A program made the translations under genes and the position numbers. Source: Aquisalimonas lutea (GTDB taxonomy: Bacteria; Pseudomonadota; Gammaproteobacteria; Nitrococcales; Aquisalimonadaceae). From it: a DNA stretch of 64,000 nt. The stretch lies in contig NZ_JAUFPK010000006.1 in assembly GCF_030409225.1 (NCBI RefSeq), positions 1 through 64,000 on the forward strand, written 5' to 3'. Position 1 is the stretch's first letter. The number at the start of each line of letters is the position of its first letter. The notes under the pieces are model-generated. The model had not been told where the DNA came from and did no database searches. It saw nothing but the letters and a program-made list of their open reading frames with translations. Positions 8,976 to 16,758 of this stretch are shown here, piece after piece.

Positions 8976-8989
8976 GGACCCTTGGGTCC
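8976..8989. promoter_or_regulatory. Palindrome in operon leader
   Basis: GGACCC-TT-GGGTCC is a perfect 6-bp dyad. It lies in the 5' leader between the promoter (9050-9078) and the first peptide gene (8909). It can act as an RNA hairpin or as an operator downstream of the promoter. Confidence 0.4.
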
Positions 8990-9049
8990 TAGAGTGCAAA
9001 GGTTGGGCTTGTGAGGCGGTACTCGAAGAAAACCTTTCATTATTACATA

Positions 9050-9078
9050 AGTATATAAAGATGCAACACTCTTGTCAA
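9050..9078 (-). promoter_or_regulatory. Strong sigma-70 promoter of the peptide/exonuclease operon
   Basis: On the minus strand TTGACA (9073-9078), a 17-bp spacer and TATACT (9050-9055) make a near-consensus promoter. The predicted start near 9043 gives a leader of about 130 bases. Two GCGCGT-N2-ACGCGC palindromes lie just upstream. Confidence 0.75.
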
Positions 9079-9089
9079 CCTGGTTCTTT

Positions 9090-9103
9090 GCGCGTAAACG
9101 CGC
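9090..9103. promoter_or_regulatory. Operator-like palindrome, proximal copy
   Basis: GCGCGT-AA-ACGCGC, perfect dyad, 12 bases upstream of the -35 box of the 9050-9078 promoter. An almost identical dyad starts exactly 63 bp further upstream. Confidence 0.5.
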
Positions 9104-9152
9104 GAACGCGCGCGAGAGACAACACAGGATCCCCAGGGAGCTTGCGCTTCTC

Positions 9153-9166
9153 GCGCGTACACGCGC
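9153..9166. promoter_or_regulatory. Operator-like palindrome, distal copy
   Basis: GCGCGT-AC-ACGCGC. The start-to-start distance to the proximal copy is 63 bp, about six turns of B-DNA, so both face the same side of the helix. That fits cooperative binding or looping by one regulator, possibly the HTH protein at 16444. Confidence 0.5.
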
Positions 9167-9479
9167 TGGTCTCGCGTAGAGAAGAAAAAGGGTATCCGGA
9201 TTAATTGGTTGATAGCTCCCCAATATGATGTGGCATCTATTCCTGTGCTCTCCGGATTATTCGGTTGATAGAATTAGGATGCTGAGCGGTCTTGTGCAAC
9301 CAGCAGCGCTGCCTTATCGATCAATGATCGTCCAATGTCGCTAGCCAACAGATGATCGTAGTAGCTAGCTTTTGCGATTCATGTGCCCGCTACCAGGATA
9401 CGGCTGGTTTGGGGCTGTTGCGCTCCGTCCTCGACCGGCCATAGGGGTATCGGGCTAGCGCCGCTCGCTGAGCGATAGC

Positions 9480-10346
9480 TCAATCCACCGTGCTGCGCAG
9501 CGTCCTGATCAGCAGCTGATAGAGGCTGTCGACGGCTTCGTTGCCCTGAGAGGCCTGACTGCGATAGGCCGCCACCGCCATGGGCTCCAGCGGGCCCAGA
9601 CCATGCTTGCCGCCAAGGATCTCCAAGTGGGGCGGGGCACTGCACCGCGTCAACACGGCGACGGCAAGGCCGCTCTCCACCGCAGCGATCTGCCCTGCCA
9701 GGCTGGAGCTGTTGTACACCACCCGGTAGCGGCGTCCCTGCAGAGCCAGGGAGTTGATGGCACTGCGCTTGGCGAGGCTGGCGCTCTCGTAGACAGCGAT
9801 GGGCAACGGGTCGTGCCGCCAGGTAGGAAACTCCGGCGAGCCGACCCACACCATCGGTTCATGGAACAGCAGGGTGCCGTGACGCGGCTGTTCCCGCGAG
9901 ACCAGTGCGAGGTCCAGGTCGCCATTCTCGACCCGCGGAATCAGTGCGGTCGACTGCTCGCAGCTCAGCTCGATCTCCACCGCGCCGTGCTGCGGCGCGA
10001 AGCGCTTCAGCACCGGAGTCAGGTAGCGTGCCGCATAGTCATCCGGCACGCCGAGACAGATATGCCCGGTCAGCACCCGGCCGTGAAACGCCGCCTGGGT
10101 CTCAGCGTGCAGGTCGAGCATCCTGCGGGCATAGCCCAGCAGCCGCTGCCCTTCCGGGGTGAGCTGCTGCGACCGAGGCCCTCGTTCCAGCAGGCGATGC
10201 CCCAGAGCGGTCTCCAGCTTCTTCAGCTGCATGCTCACCGCCGACTGGGAGCGATGCACCTCAGGGGCGGCGGCGGAGAGTGAGCCGGCGTCCACCACCG
10301 CGACGAAGCACTTGAGCCAGTCGATCTGCAGATCTTGGTAGGCCAT
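9480..10346 (-). CDS. LysR-family regulator (transposon cargo)
   Basis: 288-residue LysR protein. The N-terminal winged HTH reads WLKCFVAVVDAGSLSAAAPE then SQSAVSMQLKKLE (about residues 8-45), followed by a LysR effector domain. Start ATG 10346 places the HTH at the usual distance from the N-terminus. It is divergent from azlC-azlD, so it probably regulates that pair in response to an amino acid or related effector. This is inference from layout. It lies inside the ISL3 transposon. Confidence 0.88.
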   Translation of the reverse strand: MAYQDLQIDWLKCFVAVVDAGSLSAAAPEVHRSQSAVSMQLKKLETALGHRLLERGPRSQQLTPEGQRLLGYARRMLDLHAETQAAFHGRVLTGHICLGVPDDYAARYLTPVLKRFAPQHGAVEIELSCEQSTALIPRVENGDLDLALVSREQPRHGTLLFHEPMVWVGSPEFPTWRHDPLPIAVYESASLAKRSAINSLALQGRRYRVVYNSSSLAGQIAAVESGLAVAVLTRCSAPPHLEILGGKHGLGPLEPMAVAAYRSQASQGNEAVDSLYQLLIRTLRSTVD

Positions 10347-10459
10347 ACGCTGCCACATGAATTCGATTCTCGAATATCTAATAGCAAAATCATTCGCTTT
10401 CATCAAGAGGTGCGCCGCGGCATAGTGACGGCCATGTCATGAGACAGGAGGAGTACGGC

Positions 10460-11188
10460 ATGACCAACGAGATGGCTAGTGAGGAGGCGGCACTGCATCG
10501 TCTGGACGGGGCGCTAACGTGGCAAGGGTTCAGGGAACTGTTACCCATCTCGCTGTTTGTCATCGTCTTCGGCGCTGCCTTCGGCCTGGCGGCGACTCAG
10601 GCTGGGCTGAGCGATGCGTCCATCGTCATCATGAGCGCCCTGGTTTTCGCGGGTGCTGCACAGTTCGCGTCTCTGGAGTTGTGGGGGCCACATATCCCGC
10701 TCTTTACGATGATGCTCACCGTATTCGCGATCAATGCCCGGCACCTGCTGATGGGCGCTACGCTCTCCCCCTGGTTGCAGCCACTCAAGCCGGCGAAGCG
10801 CTACGGCGTGATGCTGGTGGCTTCCGATGCCAACTGGGCCATGGCCATGCAGGCGTTCAGCCAGGGCCGGCCGGGGCTGGGGCTGCTGCTGGGCGGTGGT
10901 ATCGCCCTATGGAGCTTCTGGGTTCTTGGCACGTGGCTGGGTCTGTACTTCGGCAACGCCGTGAGCAACCCCGCGAGCCTGGGACTGGACATGGTGATGG
11001 GTTGCTTCCTGCTCGCCATGGTGGTGGGCAGTGAGAAGAACCTGCGCATGCTGGTGATCTGGGCGGTGGCGGCGGGCGCTTCCCTGCTGGCCTATCGCTA
11101 CCTGCCGGAAAACAGCCATGTGGTCGTGGGCGCCATCGCCGGTGGCCTGGTCGGCCTCTTTTGGGGGAGTCGTGACCATGAGCATTGA
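10460..11188 (+). CDS. azlC: AzlC-family transporter subunit
   Basis: 242-residue membrane protein of the AzlC/YgaZ family, which with AzlD exports branched-chain or related amino acids. The family pattern is clear: an early helix PISLFVIVFGAAFGLAATQA, then SALVFAGAAQFASLEL, INARHLLMGATLSP, and several C-terminal helices. Start ATG 10460 follows an AGGAGG site. The stop overlaps azlD by 11 bases, coupling the two subunits. As cargo on an ISL3 transposon it could protect against toxic amino-acid analogues; this is inference. Confidence 0.9.
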   Translation: MTNEMASEEAALHRLDGALTWQGFRELLPISLFVIVFGAAFGLAATQAGLSDASIVIMSALVFAGAAQFASLELWGPHIPLFTMMLTVFAINARHLLMGATLSPWLQPLKPAKRYGVMLVASDANWAMAMQAFSQGRPGLGLLLGGGIALWSFWVLGTWLGLYFGNAVSNPASLGLDMVMGCFLLAMVVGSEKNLRMLVIWAVAAGASLLAYRYLPENSHVVVGAIAGGLVGLFWGSRDHEH

Positions 11189-11486
11189 GACAGGCAACCC
11201 GAGCGCGCTCGCCATCATCCTGATCATGGCGGTGGTGACCCTGGTGACTCGCTGGGGTGGCGTCTTCGCGATGTCCTTCGTGCCCATCGGCTACCGCGTC
11301 AAACGGTTCATTCACGCCATGTCCGGCTCGGTGCTAGTGGCGCTGCTCGCGCCGCTGGCGATCACCGGTGACAATGGCGCCCGTCTGGCCCTGCTGACCA
11401 CCGCCGTGATTATGCTGACGCTGAAGAAGCCACTGCCAGCGATCGCCGGCGGTATTCTGGTGGCGGCACTGTTCCGTCAGATGTAG
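11178..11486 (+). CDS. azlD: AzlD-family transporter subunit
   Basis: 102-residue partner of AzlC with about four hydrophobic helices. Typical AzlD features are VVTLVTRWGGVFAMSF early, the VKRFIHAM..SVLVALLAP middle and LTLKKPLPAIAGGILVAALF near the end. The ATG at 11178 lies within the end of azlC. It is the last gene before the transposase. Confidence 0.9.
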   Translation: MSIETGNPSALAIILIMAVVTLVTRWGGVFAMSFVPIGYRVKRFIHAMSGSVLVALLAPLAITGDNGARLALLTTAVIMLTLKKPLPAIAGGILVAALFRQM

Positions 11487-11627
11487 CCATACCCCAGCGC
11501 CACGGGCGCGCTGCGTTTTCTACATAAATGTCGAGCAGCGCCCAGCTTGTCATGCTGGGCTCTCTTGAACCAGTTAATCCAGACACCCGGGGCTAGATGA
11601 AATGGTGAACCTCTCAGGGAGAGATGT

Positions 11628-12929
11628 GTGACGAACCTGCCCAACAATGTCCTGCATTTGCCGCAATATAATATCCTGAACACTAAACAAGATGAGCATG
11701 ATCTCCACTATCAAATTGAAGCGCCTGAACCTCTAGCGTGCGAGGAATGTGGCGTTGGGGGTGAGTTCGTCAGGTTCGGCAAGCGCGATATGGCTTACCG
11801 AGATCTGCCTATCCATGGCAAGCGAGTCACCCTTTGGGTTGTTCGCCGCCGCTACGTGTGCCGGGCTTGCGAGAAAACGTTCCGCCCTAAGCTCCCGGAT
11901 ATGGTGGATGACCACCGCATGACTCGCCGGCTCCACACTCATGTCGAGAAGGAAGCCTTCAACCACCCCTATGCCTACGTGGCCGATACCACAGGCCTCG
12001 ACGAGAAGACCGTCCGCGAGATCTTCAAGAAGAAGGCCGAGTTCCTCGCAGCCTGGCACCGCTTCGAGACGCCTCGCTGCCTGGGCATCGACGAGCTGTA
12101 CCTGAATCGCCGTTACCGCTGCATCCTGACCAACCTGGAGGAGCGCACCCTGCTGGACCTGCTCCCTGGTCGCCAACAGGATGCGGTGACCAGGCGCCTC
12201 ATGAACATGACCGACCGCCACAAGGTGGAGATCGTCAGCATGGACATGTGGAAGCCCTACCGGGCGGCGGTCCAAGCGGTGCTGCCACAAGCCCGTATCG
12301 TGGTCGATAAGTTCCACGTCGTGCGCATGGCCAACGATGCCATGGACAGCATCCGCAAGGGCCTCAGGAAGGAGCTGACGCCCAATCAGCGCCGAACCCT
12401 CAAGGGTGACCGGAAGATCCTGCTGAAGTGCGCTCACGACGTCTCAGACCGCGAATGGCTCATCATGGAGACCTGGACTGGGGCCTTCCCCCAGCTCCTG
12501 GCGGCACACGAGCACAAGGAGCGGTTCTTCCACATCTGGGACTGCACCAACCGGCGTGACGCCGAGAAGGCGCTGGCTCAATGGATTGACGACATCCCGC
12601 AGGGGCAGAAGGAAGTCTGGAAGGATCTCGTCAAAGCTGTCAGCAACTGGCGTGAGGAGATGCTGACCTACTTCGAGGCCGACATCCCGATCACCAACGC
12701 CTTCACGGAGTCGATCAACCGACTGGCCAAGGACAAGAACCGCGATGGCCGGGGCTATTCGTTCGAGGTGATGCGCGCTCGGATGCTCTACACCACCAAG
12801 CACAAGAAGAAGTCGCCGCAGACCAAGGAATCCCCGTTCCTGGGCAGGGCCACCATGACCTACGGCAAGAGCCTTCCCCCGGTCGAGAAGAACTACGGCG
12901 TCGATCTATCACCCTTCCGGACAGATTAG
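11628..12929 (+). CDS. ISL3-family transposase
   Basis: 433-residue transposase starting at GTG 11628 after a GGGAGA site. The N-terminal zinc-finger region has paired cysteines (CEECGVGG, CRACEKTFRPKLPD), typical of ISL3 family TnpA. The DDE core includes LGIDELYLNRRYRC, VSMDMWKPYRAAV, IVVDKFHVVRMAN and the late ITNAFTESINRLAK motif. Length is normal and the frame is intact, so the surrounding transposon may still move. Confidence 0.94.
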   Translation: MTNLPNNVLHLPQYNILNTKQDEHDLHYQIEAPEPLACEECGVGGEFVRFGKRDMAYRDLPIHGKRVTLWVVRRRYVCRACEKTFRPKLPDMVDDHRMTRRLHTHVEKEAFNHPYAYVADTTGLDEKTVREIFKKKAEFLAAWHRFETPRCLGIDELYLNRRYRCILTNLEERTLLDLLPGRQQDAVTRRLMNMTDRHKVEIVSMDMWKPYRAAVQAVLPQARIVVDKFHVVRMANDAMDSIRKGLRKELTPNQRRTLKGDRKILLKCAHDVSDREWLIMETWTGAFPQLLAAHEHKERFFHIWDCTNRRDAEKALAQWIDDIPQGQKEVWKDLVKAVSNWREEMLTYFEADIPITNAFTESINRLAKDKNRDGRGYSFEVMRARMLYTTKHKKKSPQTKESPFLGRATMTYGKSLPPVEKNYGVDLSPFRTD

Positions 12930-12977
12930 GGGGCGGAGGAGTTTGAAGGCCCCTTCAACCAGTTAATCCGGATACCC

Positions 12978-13084
12978 TTTCTTCTCGCGCGCCAGGAATC
13001 CCCCCGGTGGGGGTCCGATGTGCTCTAGGAATAACGAGTTGACAGCCACCAGAGTCCATGGAAACGTCCGACCGTTGTCAACCA
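12978..13084. other. Spacer right of the ISL3 element
   Basis: No gene. It begins with CTTCTCGCGCG, also found at 9147-9157 left of the transposon. It holds an isolated TTGACA at 13039-13044 without a good -10 box. Confidence 0.4.
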
Positions 13085-13113
13085 TTGACGGACGAGCGGT
13101 CGCTGGTTATACA
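13085..13113 (+). promoter_or_regulatory. Promoter 1 of a tandem set
   Basis: TTGACG (13085-13090), 17-bp spacer, TATACA (13108-13113). First of three closely spaced sigma-70-like promoters pointing right. Confidence 0.55.
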
Positions 13114-13119
13114 TTGGAC

Positions 13120-13148
13120 TTGACAAACGCCCGACGCCTCCCTATAGA
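13120..13148 (+). promoter_or_regulatory. Promoter 2 of a tandem set
   Basis: TTGACA (13120-13125), 17-bp spacer, TATAGA (13143-13148). The -35 boxes of promoters 1 and 2 are 35 bp apart. Confidence 0.6.
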
Positions 13149-13154
13149 AATCGC

Positions 13155-13302
13155 CTGACAAACCGGGGTCCACCGTTATAGTCCCCCCGGTGCCCGCCTA
13201 GGCTGTTCTAGCTTCTTGATAAGTCGACGATTGTCACCCGCGGGGCTCCGCCTTGAGGGAGCGCAAGCTCGCCTATAAAGCGCTTGTTGCTCCTGTTTTT
13301 TC
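13155..13302 (+). ncRNA. Candidate small RNA with tandem promoters and terminator
   Basis: A third promoter-like pair (CTGACA at about 13156, 16-bp spacer, TATAGT) follows promoters 1 and 2. There is no open frame with a ribosome site downstream. Instead a hairpin (GGAGC..AAGC and GCTT...GCTCC, 13258-13293) followed by GTTTTTT (to 13302) resembles an intrinsic terminator. The inferred transcript is about 110-190 bases. The IS5-family element inserted 71 bases beyond. The hairpin has an internal bulge, so the terminator call is moderate. Confidence 0.45.
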
Positions 13303-13490
13303 CTAGTTTTCATATGCCCTAGGCCTCGCGGACACAACGGTGCGCGGGCGCTTCTCCTGAAGGGCTTACCAGGTCGGTCCTGAAAAACTCCCAACCCACT
13401 GATGCGGCGGAGATTCTGGAGTTTTTCAGCATTCTGAAATTGCCGGTTTTTGGTATCCTCAAGGCAGTTTCCCTGCAATAACGGTGTTGG

Positions 13491-14400
13491 ATGGGGCCTC
13501 GGGACGAGCGGCATACGCCACAGGACGATCTCTTCCGCAGTGAGCTGGCCAACCTGATCGATCCGCGTCACCCGCTGGTGAAGCTGGCCAATCGCATCGA
13601 CTGGTCGGTGTTCGAGCGCGAGTGGAGCGAACTCTTTGCCTCGCCAACCGGCCGACCCGCAGCGCCACCGCGGCTGATCGCAGGCTTGCTGTATTTGCAG
13701 CACGCCTACAACCTCTCCGACGAGGCCGTGGTCGAACGCTGGGTGGAAAATCCCTACATGCAGCATTTCTGCGGCGAGAAATACTTCCAGCATGAGTTCC
13801 CGGTCGATCCTTCGTCGCTGACCCGGTGGCGGCAGCGCATCGGCGAGGAAGGCGTGGAGTTGCTGCTTGCCGAGACCGTGGAAGTCGCCAAGCGCACCGG
13901 CGTGGTGAAACGCCAGAGCCTGGAACGCGTGAGCGTGGATACCACCGTCCAGGAGAAGGCGATCACGTACCCGACGGATGACCAAACGGCTGAAGACTTA
14001 CCTGGGCCGGGTGACCCGCGACATTGAGCGCAAGATCGAGGACGCACCGGACGTCACCCAGACGGCGTTCCAGCAACCGCTGCACCGGGCAAACCGGCTG
14101 CTCAACCAGACGCGCAAGAGCAAGAACAAGCTGCTGTCCTGGCATGCCCCGGAGGTCGAGGTCATCGGCAAGGGCAAGGTGGCCAAGCCGTGGGAGTTCG
14201 GCGTGAAGGTCTCGGTGGCGGTGACCAACCGGGAGAGCTTCGTGGTCGGCTGCCGCTCCATGCCAAACAACCCGTTCGACGGCCACACCCTGGCCGAGAC
14301 GCTGGAGCAGACCGAGATCCTGAGCGGTGTGGCACCCAAGCGCTGCTACGTCGATCGTGGTTACCAGGGAGCGGCCATCCCGGACGTCCAGGTCTTCCGT
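13491..14400 (+). pseudogene. IS5-family transposase, N-terminal and central parts (broken)
   Basis: From ATG 13491 the frame encodes the usual start (FRSELANLIDPRHPLVKLAN, then FCGEKYFQHEFPVDPSSLTR) down to RVSVDTTVQEKAITYPTDD at about 13980. The next recognisable part (MTKRLKTYLGRVTRDIERKI...) resumes at 13978 in a different frame. About 50-60 residues that normally lie between are missing. The second piece contains the catalytic region (GVKVSVAVTNRESFVVG, YVDRGYQGA) and is cut by the IS256-family insertion at 14400-14407. Confidence 0.88.
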
Positions 14401-14407
14401 TCTGGTC

Positions 14408-15826
14408 GGCAGTGCCCAGTCAACTGTGTAAAAGGCCTTCATTGACCACCGCGGTCTCTTCGCTGATTCAGGCCACTTGCTCTTCGAGTTGGGCCAGGGC
14501 CTGCTCGGGGTCGTCGGCGTCAGCCGGGGTGACCTGCTGCAGGCTGTCCAGGCTCATGTAGCGCCGCCCCGTGGCCCACTCCTCGGTCTGCTCGGTGAGC
14601 ACCGCCCCGACCAGGCGGGTGACCGCCTCGTCGTTCGGGAAGATGCCCACCACATTGCTGCGGCGCTTGATCTCCTTGTTCACCCGCTCCAGCGGGTTGG
14701 TGGAGGAGATCTTCGACCACACCGCCGCCGGGTAGGCCATGTGGGCGAGCACGTCCTCTTCGGCGGCGTCCATCGCCTCGGCGACCTTGGGGAACTGCCC
14801 CCGGAGCTGATCGGCCACGGTGCGCCACTGCGCCCGTGCCTCGGCGTGGTCCTGCTGGGCGAAGACCGTGCGCACCATCGCCGCAACCATGCTCTGGTGG
14901 CGCTTGGCGACGTAGGAGAGGATGTTGCGCATGAAGTGCACGCGGCAGCGCTGCCAGCTCGCGTGGAGCACCTCGCCGACGGCGCGCTTGAGCCCCTGGT
15001 GGGCGTCGGAGATGACCAGCTCCACCCCCGTCAGGCCCCGCCCGAGGAGCTCGCGCAGGAACTGCTTCCAGAAGCCCTGGGTCTCGTTCGGGCCCACGCG
15101 CAGCCCCAGCACCTCCCGGCGGCCCTCGGTGTTCACGCCCACAGCGATCACACAGTCCTTGGAGACCACCCGGCCGTGCTCGCGGACCTTGACGTAGGTC
15201 GCATCCAGCCACAGAAACGGCCAGTGCCCCTCAATGGGCCGCTCGAGGAAGGCTTGGACCCGCTCGTCGATCGAGGCACACAGCCGCGAGACCTGCGATG
15301 AGGATATCCCCTCCATGCCGGCGGCCTTGACCAGCTCATCGACCGAGCGCGTCGACACGCCCTGGATATACGCCTCCTGGACGACACCCACCAGCGCCTG
15401 CTCGGTCGGCCGCCGCGGCTCCAGGAACGAGGGCAGGTAGTTGGCGTGGCGAAGCCGCGGGACCTGCAACTCCATGCTCCCCACCCGGGTATCCCAGCGC
15501 CGCGTGCGGTAGCCATTGCGCTGATCCTGGCGTTGCTCACTGCGCTCGTGGCGCTCGGCACCACAGTGCTGGGTGACTTCCGCGTCCATGAGCTTGTGGA
15601 CGACCTCGCGCACGAGCTCACGCAGGAAGTCCACATCGCCACCCTTCTCAGCCATCTCCAGCAGTGCCATCCTGTTCTCGGTCATCGCGGGTTCTCCTTC
15701 GATTGGGTCCTACGTCTTGATTCAGCCCGAATCCTAACGAGACCCGCGGTGGCCTCTCAGCCTCCCTGCCTGACCGGCCCGGCAACCCTCCCGGCCGCCG
15801 AGTTACACACTTCTGGGGACTCTACT
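14408..15826 (-). mobile_element. IS256-family insertion sequence
   Basis: 1,419-bp element flanked by a perfect 8-bp target duplication TTCTGGTC (14400-14407 and 15827-15834). The ends are imperfect inverted repeats sharing the pattern CCCAG..A..GTGTAA. It sits inside the IS5-family transposase gene. The clean duplication suggests a relatively recent insertion. Confidence 0.92.
14468..15685 (-). CDS. IS256-family transposase
   Basis: 405-residue mutator-type DDE transposase. Core motifs are PFLWLDATYVKVREHGRVV (first Asp), LVISDAHQGLKRAV (second Asp) and SSTNPLERVNKEIKRRSNVV (Glu). The N-terminal region has the usual GAERHERSEQRQDQRNGYRT segment. Length and frame are intact. It fills most of the 14408-15826 element, reading opposite to the interrupted gene. 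Confidence 0.95.
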   Translation of the reverse strand: MTENRMALLEMAEKGGDVDFLRELVREVVHKLMDAEVTQHCGAERHERSEQRQDQRNGYRTRRWDTRVGSMELQVPRLRHANYLPSFLEPRRPTEQALVGVVQEAYIQGVSTRSVDELVKAAGMEGISSSQVSRLCASIDERVQAFLERPIEGHWPFLWLDATYVKVREHGRVVSKDCVIAVGVNTEGRREVLGLRVGPNETQGFWKQFLRELLGRGLTGVELVISDAHQGLKRAVGEVLHASWQRCRVHFMRNILSYVAKRHQSMVAAMVRTVFAQQDHAEARAQWRTVADQLRGQFPKVAEAMDAAEEDVLAHMAYPAAVWSKISSTNPLERVNKEIKRRSNVVGIFPNDEAVTRLVGAVLTEQTEEWATGRRYMSLDSLQQVTPADADDPEQALAQLEEQVA

Positions 15827-15845
15827 TTCTGGTCAGAAACGCGGT

Positions 15846-16124
15846 ATGAACACCCGAACGCTGAAGAGGGAGCTCAAACGCCGCAGCGCCATCGAAGCCG
15901 TGATCGGTCACATGAAAACCGACGGCCGCATGGACCGGTGCCGACTGAAAGGTGCTCTGGGCGATGCGCTCAATGCGGTGCTCGTGGCTGCCGGGCACAA
16001 CATCCGGCTCCTGCTCCGGGCGATGCCCGCTCTTTTGCGCCGAATACTTGGGCGGCTACGGGCCGTCTTCGACACCGGAATCCGTAATCAGAATCTCAAA
16101 CCCGGAATGCGGGCTGCCGCATAA
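15846..16124 (+). pseudogene. IS5-family transposase, C-terminal part
   Basis: Reads MNTRTLKRELKRRSAIEAVI followed by GHMKTDGRMDRC, GDALNAVLVAAGHNIRLLLR and a stop at 16124. This is the C-terminal catalytic-Glu region of the same transposase interrupted by the IS256-family element. It cannot be expressed as a functional protein. Confidence 0.88.
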
Positions 16125-16278
16125 CGGGTTATTCAGGACGGACTACCAGGGCGGCCAAGGGCCTCACCCGGCCGCTCACGGGCAAAATAGCGATGATAAA
16201 CGCGGGCCCCCGTGTGCCTGGTTTCTTCTTTTGTCAACCTATATGAGCCCGCGTCACGCCTGATTCTCACGCTTTTCT

Positions 16279-16305
16279 CTCGAGGCGGTGGATTGTCGCC
16301 TCGAG
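16279..16305. promoter_or_regulatory. Perfect 9-bp inverted repeat upstream of small-peptide/HTH operon
   Basis: CTCGAGGCG-gtggattgt-CGCCTCGAG. No T-run follows, so it is more likely an operator or leader hairpin than a terminator. It ends 36 bases before the tiny membrane peptide gene. Confidence 0.45.
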
Positions 16306-16340
16306 CCCCCGCAGGCCTACCAAAGTACAGCACTAGAAAA

Positions 16341-16427
16341 ATGTCCTGGACGGTAATGGCAACCCTGGCTATACTGGCAACCGCGGCGTCCTGGTTTTGT
16401 GCCTGGTCGTCGCTCACCCAGTACTAG
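16341..16427 (+). CDS. Tiny membrane peptide (28 residues)
   Basis: Encodes MSWTVMATLAILATAASWFC followed by AWSSLTQY, essentially one hydrophobic helix. The ribosome site is weak. It ends in TQY, echoing the TQ ends of the two tiny peptides in the leftward operon. It is followed 16 bases later by the HTH gene. Function unknown. Confidence 0.45.
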   Translation: MSWTVMATLAILATAASWFCAWSSLTQY

Positions 16428-16443
16428 CCAGGAGAACCACACG

Positions 16444-16758
16444 ATGGCACATACGCGATACGACCTACGTGGAAGCGAGTACAAGGACCTCAGGAAACAG
16501 GCCGGCAAGATGATTAAAACCTATCGTCAGCAAGCCGGTATGAGCCAGATGGAAATGGCCAAGCGCCTGAACCTGGATTACTACACGTTCATCTCCCAGG
16601 TGGAGACTGGCGTAAGGCGGTTGCCCACCGAAGAGATCGAACACTGGGCCAGAGCGCTTGATATCCAGGATGTCCAGGGGTTCGCGCGCTCGCTTCTGCG
16701 TCATTACGATCCATTAATGTACGACCTGTGCTTCAAAAAGAAGGAAGAAGCGAGCTAA
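16444..16758 (+). CDS. XRE-family HTH regulator
   Basis: 104 residues with a Cro/C1-type HTH in the first half: KTYRQQAGMSQMEMAKRLNL then YYTFISQVETGVRRLP (about residues 23-58). ATG 16444 follows AGGAG. A plausible repressor of the surrounding divergent operons, given the palindromes found upstream of each; this is inference. The stop shares its last base with the start of the next gene (TAATG), so the two are co-translated. Confidence 0.8.
   Translation: MAHTRYDLRGSEYKDLRKQAGKMIKTYRQQAGMSQMEMAKRLNLDYYTFISQVETGVRRLPTEEIEHWARALDIQDVQGFARSLLRHYDPLMYDLCFKKKEEAS

Larger units (their letters stand above)
9190..12977 (+). mobile_element. ISL3-family transposon with lysR-azlC-azlD cargo
   Basis: The left end (GGGTATCCGGATTAATTGGTTG) and right end (on the minus strand GGGTATCCGGATTAACTGGTTG) form a 22-bp inverted repeat with one mismatch, enclosing 3.8 kb. 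Inside are a LysR regulator, an AzlC/AzlD transporter pair and an ISL3-family transposase. A second, right-end-like sequence lies before the transposase at about 11568-11589. A repeat of the left-end core (CCGGATTAttcgGTTGATAG) lies at 9252-9271. Similarity of the two ends extends outward through GAGAAGAAA, so the exact boundaries and target duplication are uncertain. Confidence 0.75.
13373..16143 (+). mobile_element. IS5-family element, interrupted by an IS256-family element
   Basis: Inverted ends GTCGGTCCTGAAAAACTCCC (left) and, on the minus strand, GTCCGTCCTGAATAACCCG (right) are flanked by a 6-bp direct repeat TACCAG (13367-13372 and 16144-16149), a probable target duplication. The transposase gene is split: 13491 to about 14400 on the left and 15846-16124 on the right of the IS256-family insertion. 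The left part also has an internal deletion with frameshift, so the element cannot move by itself. Confidence 0.85.
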
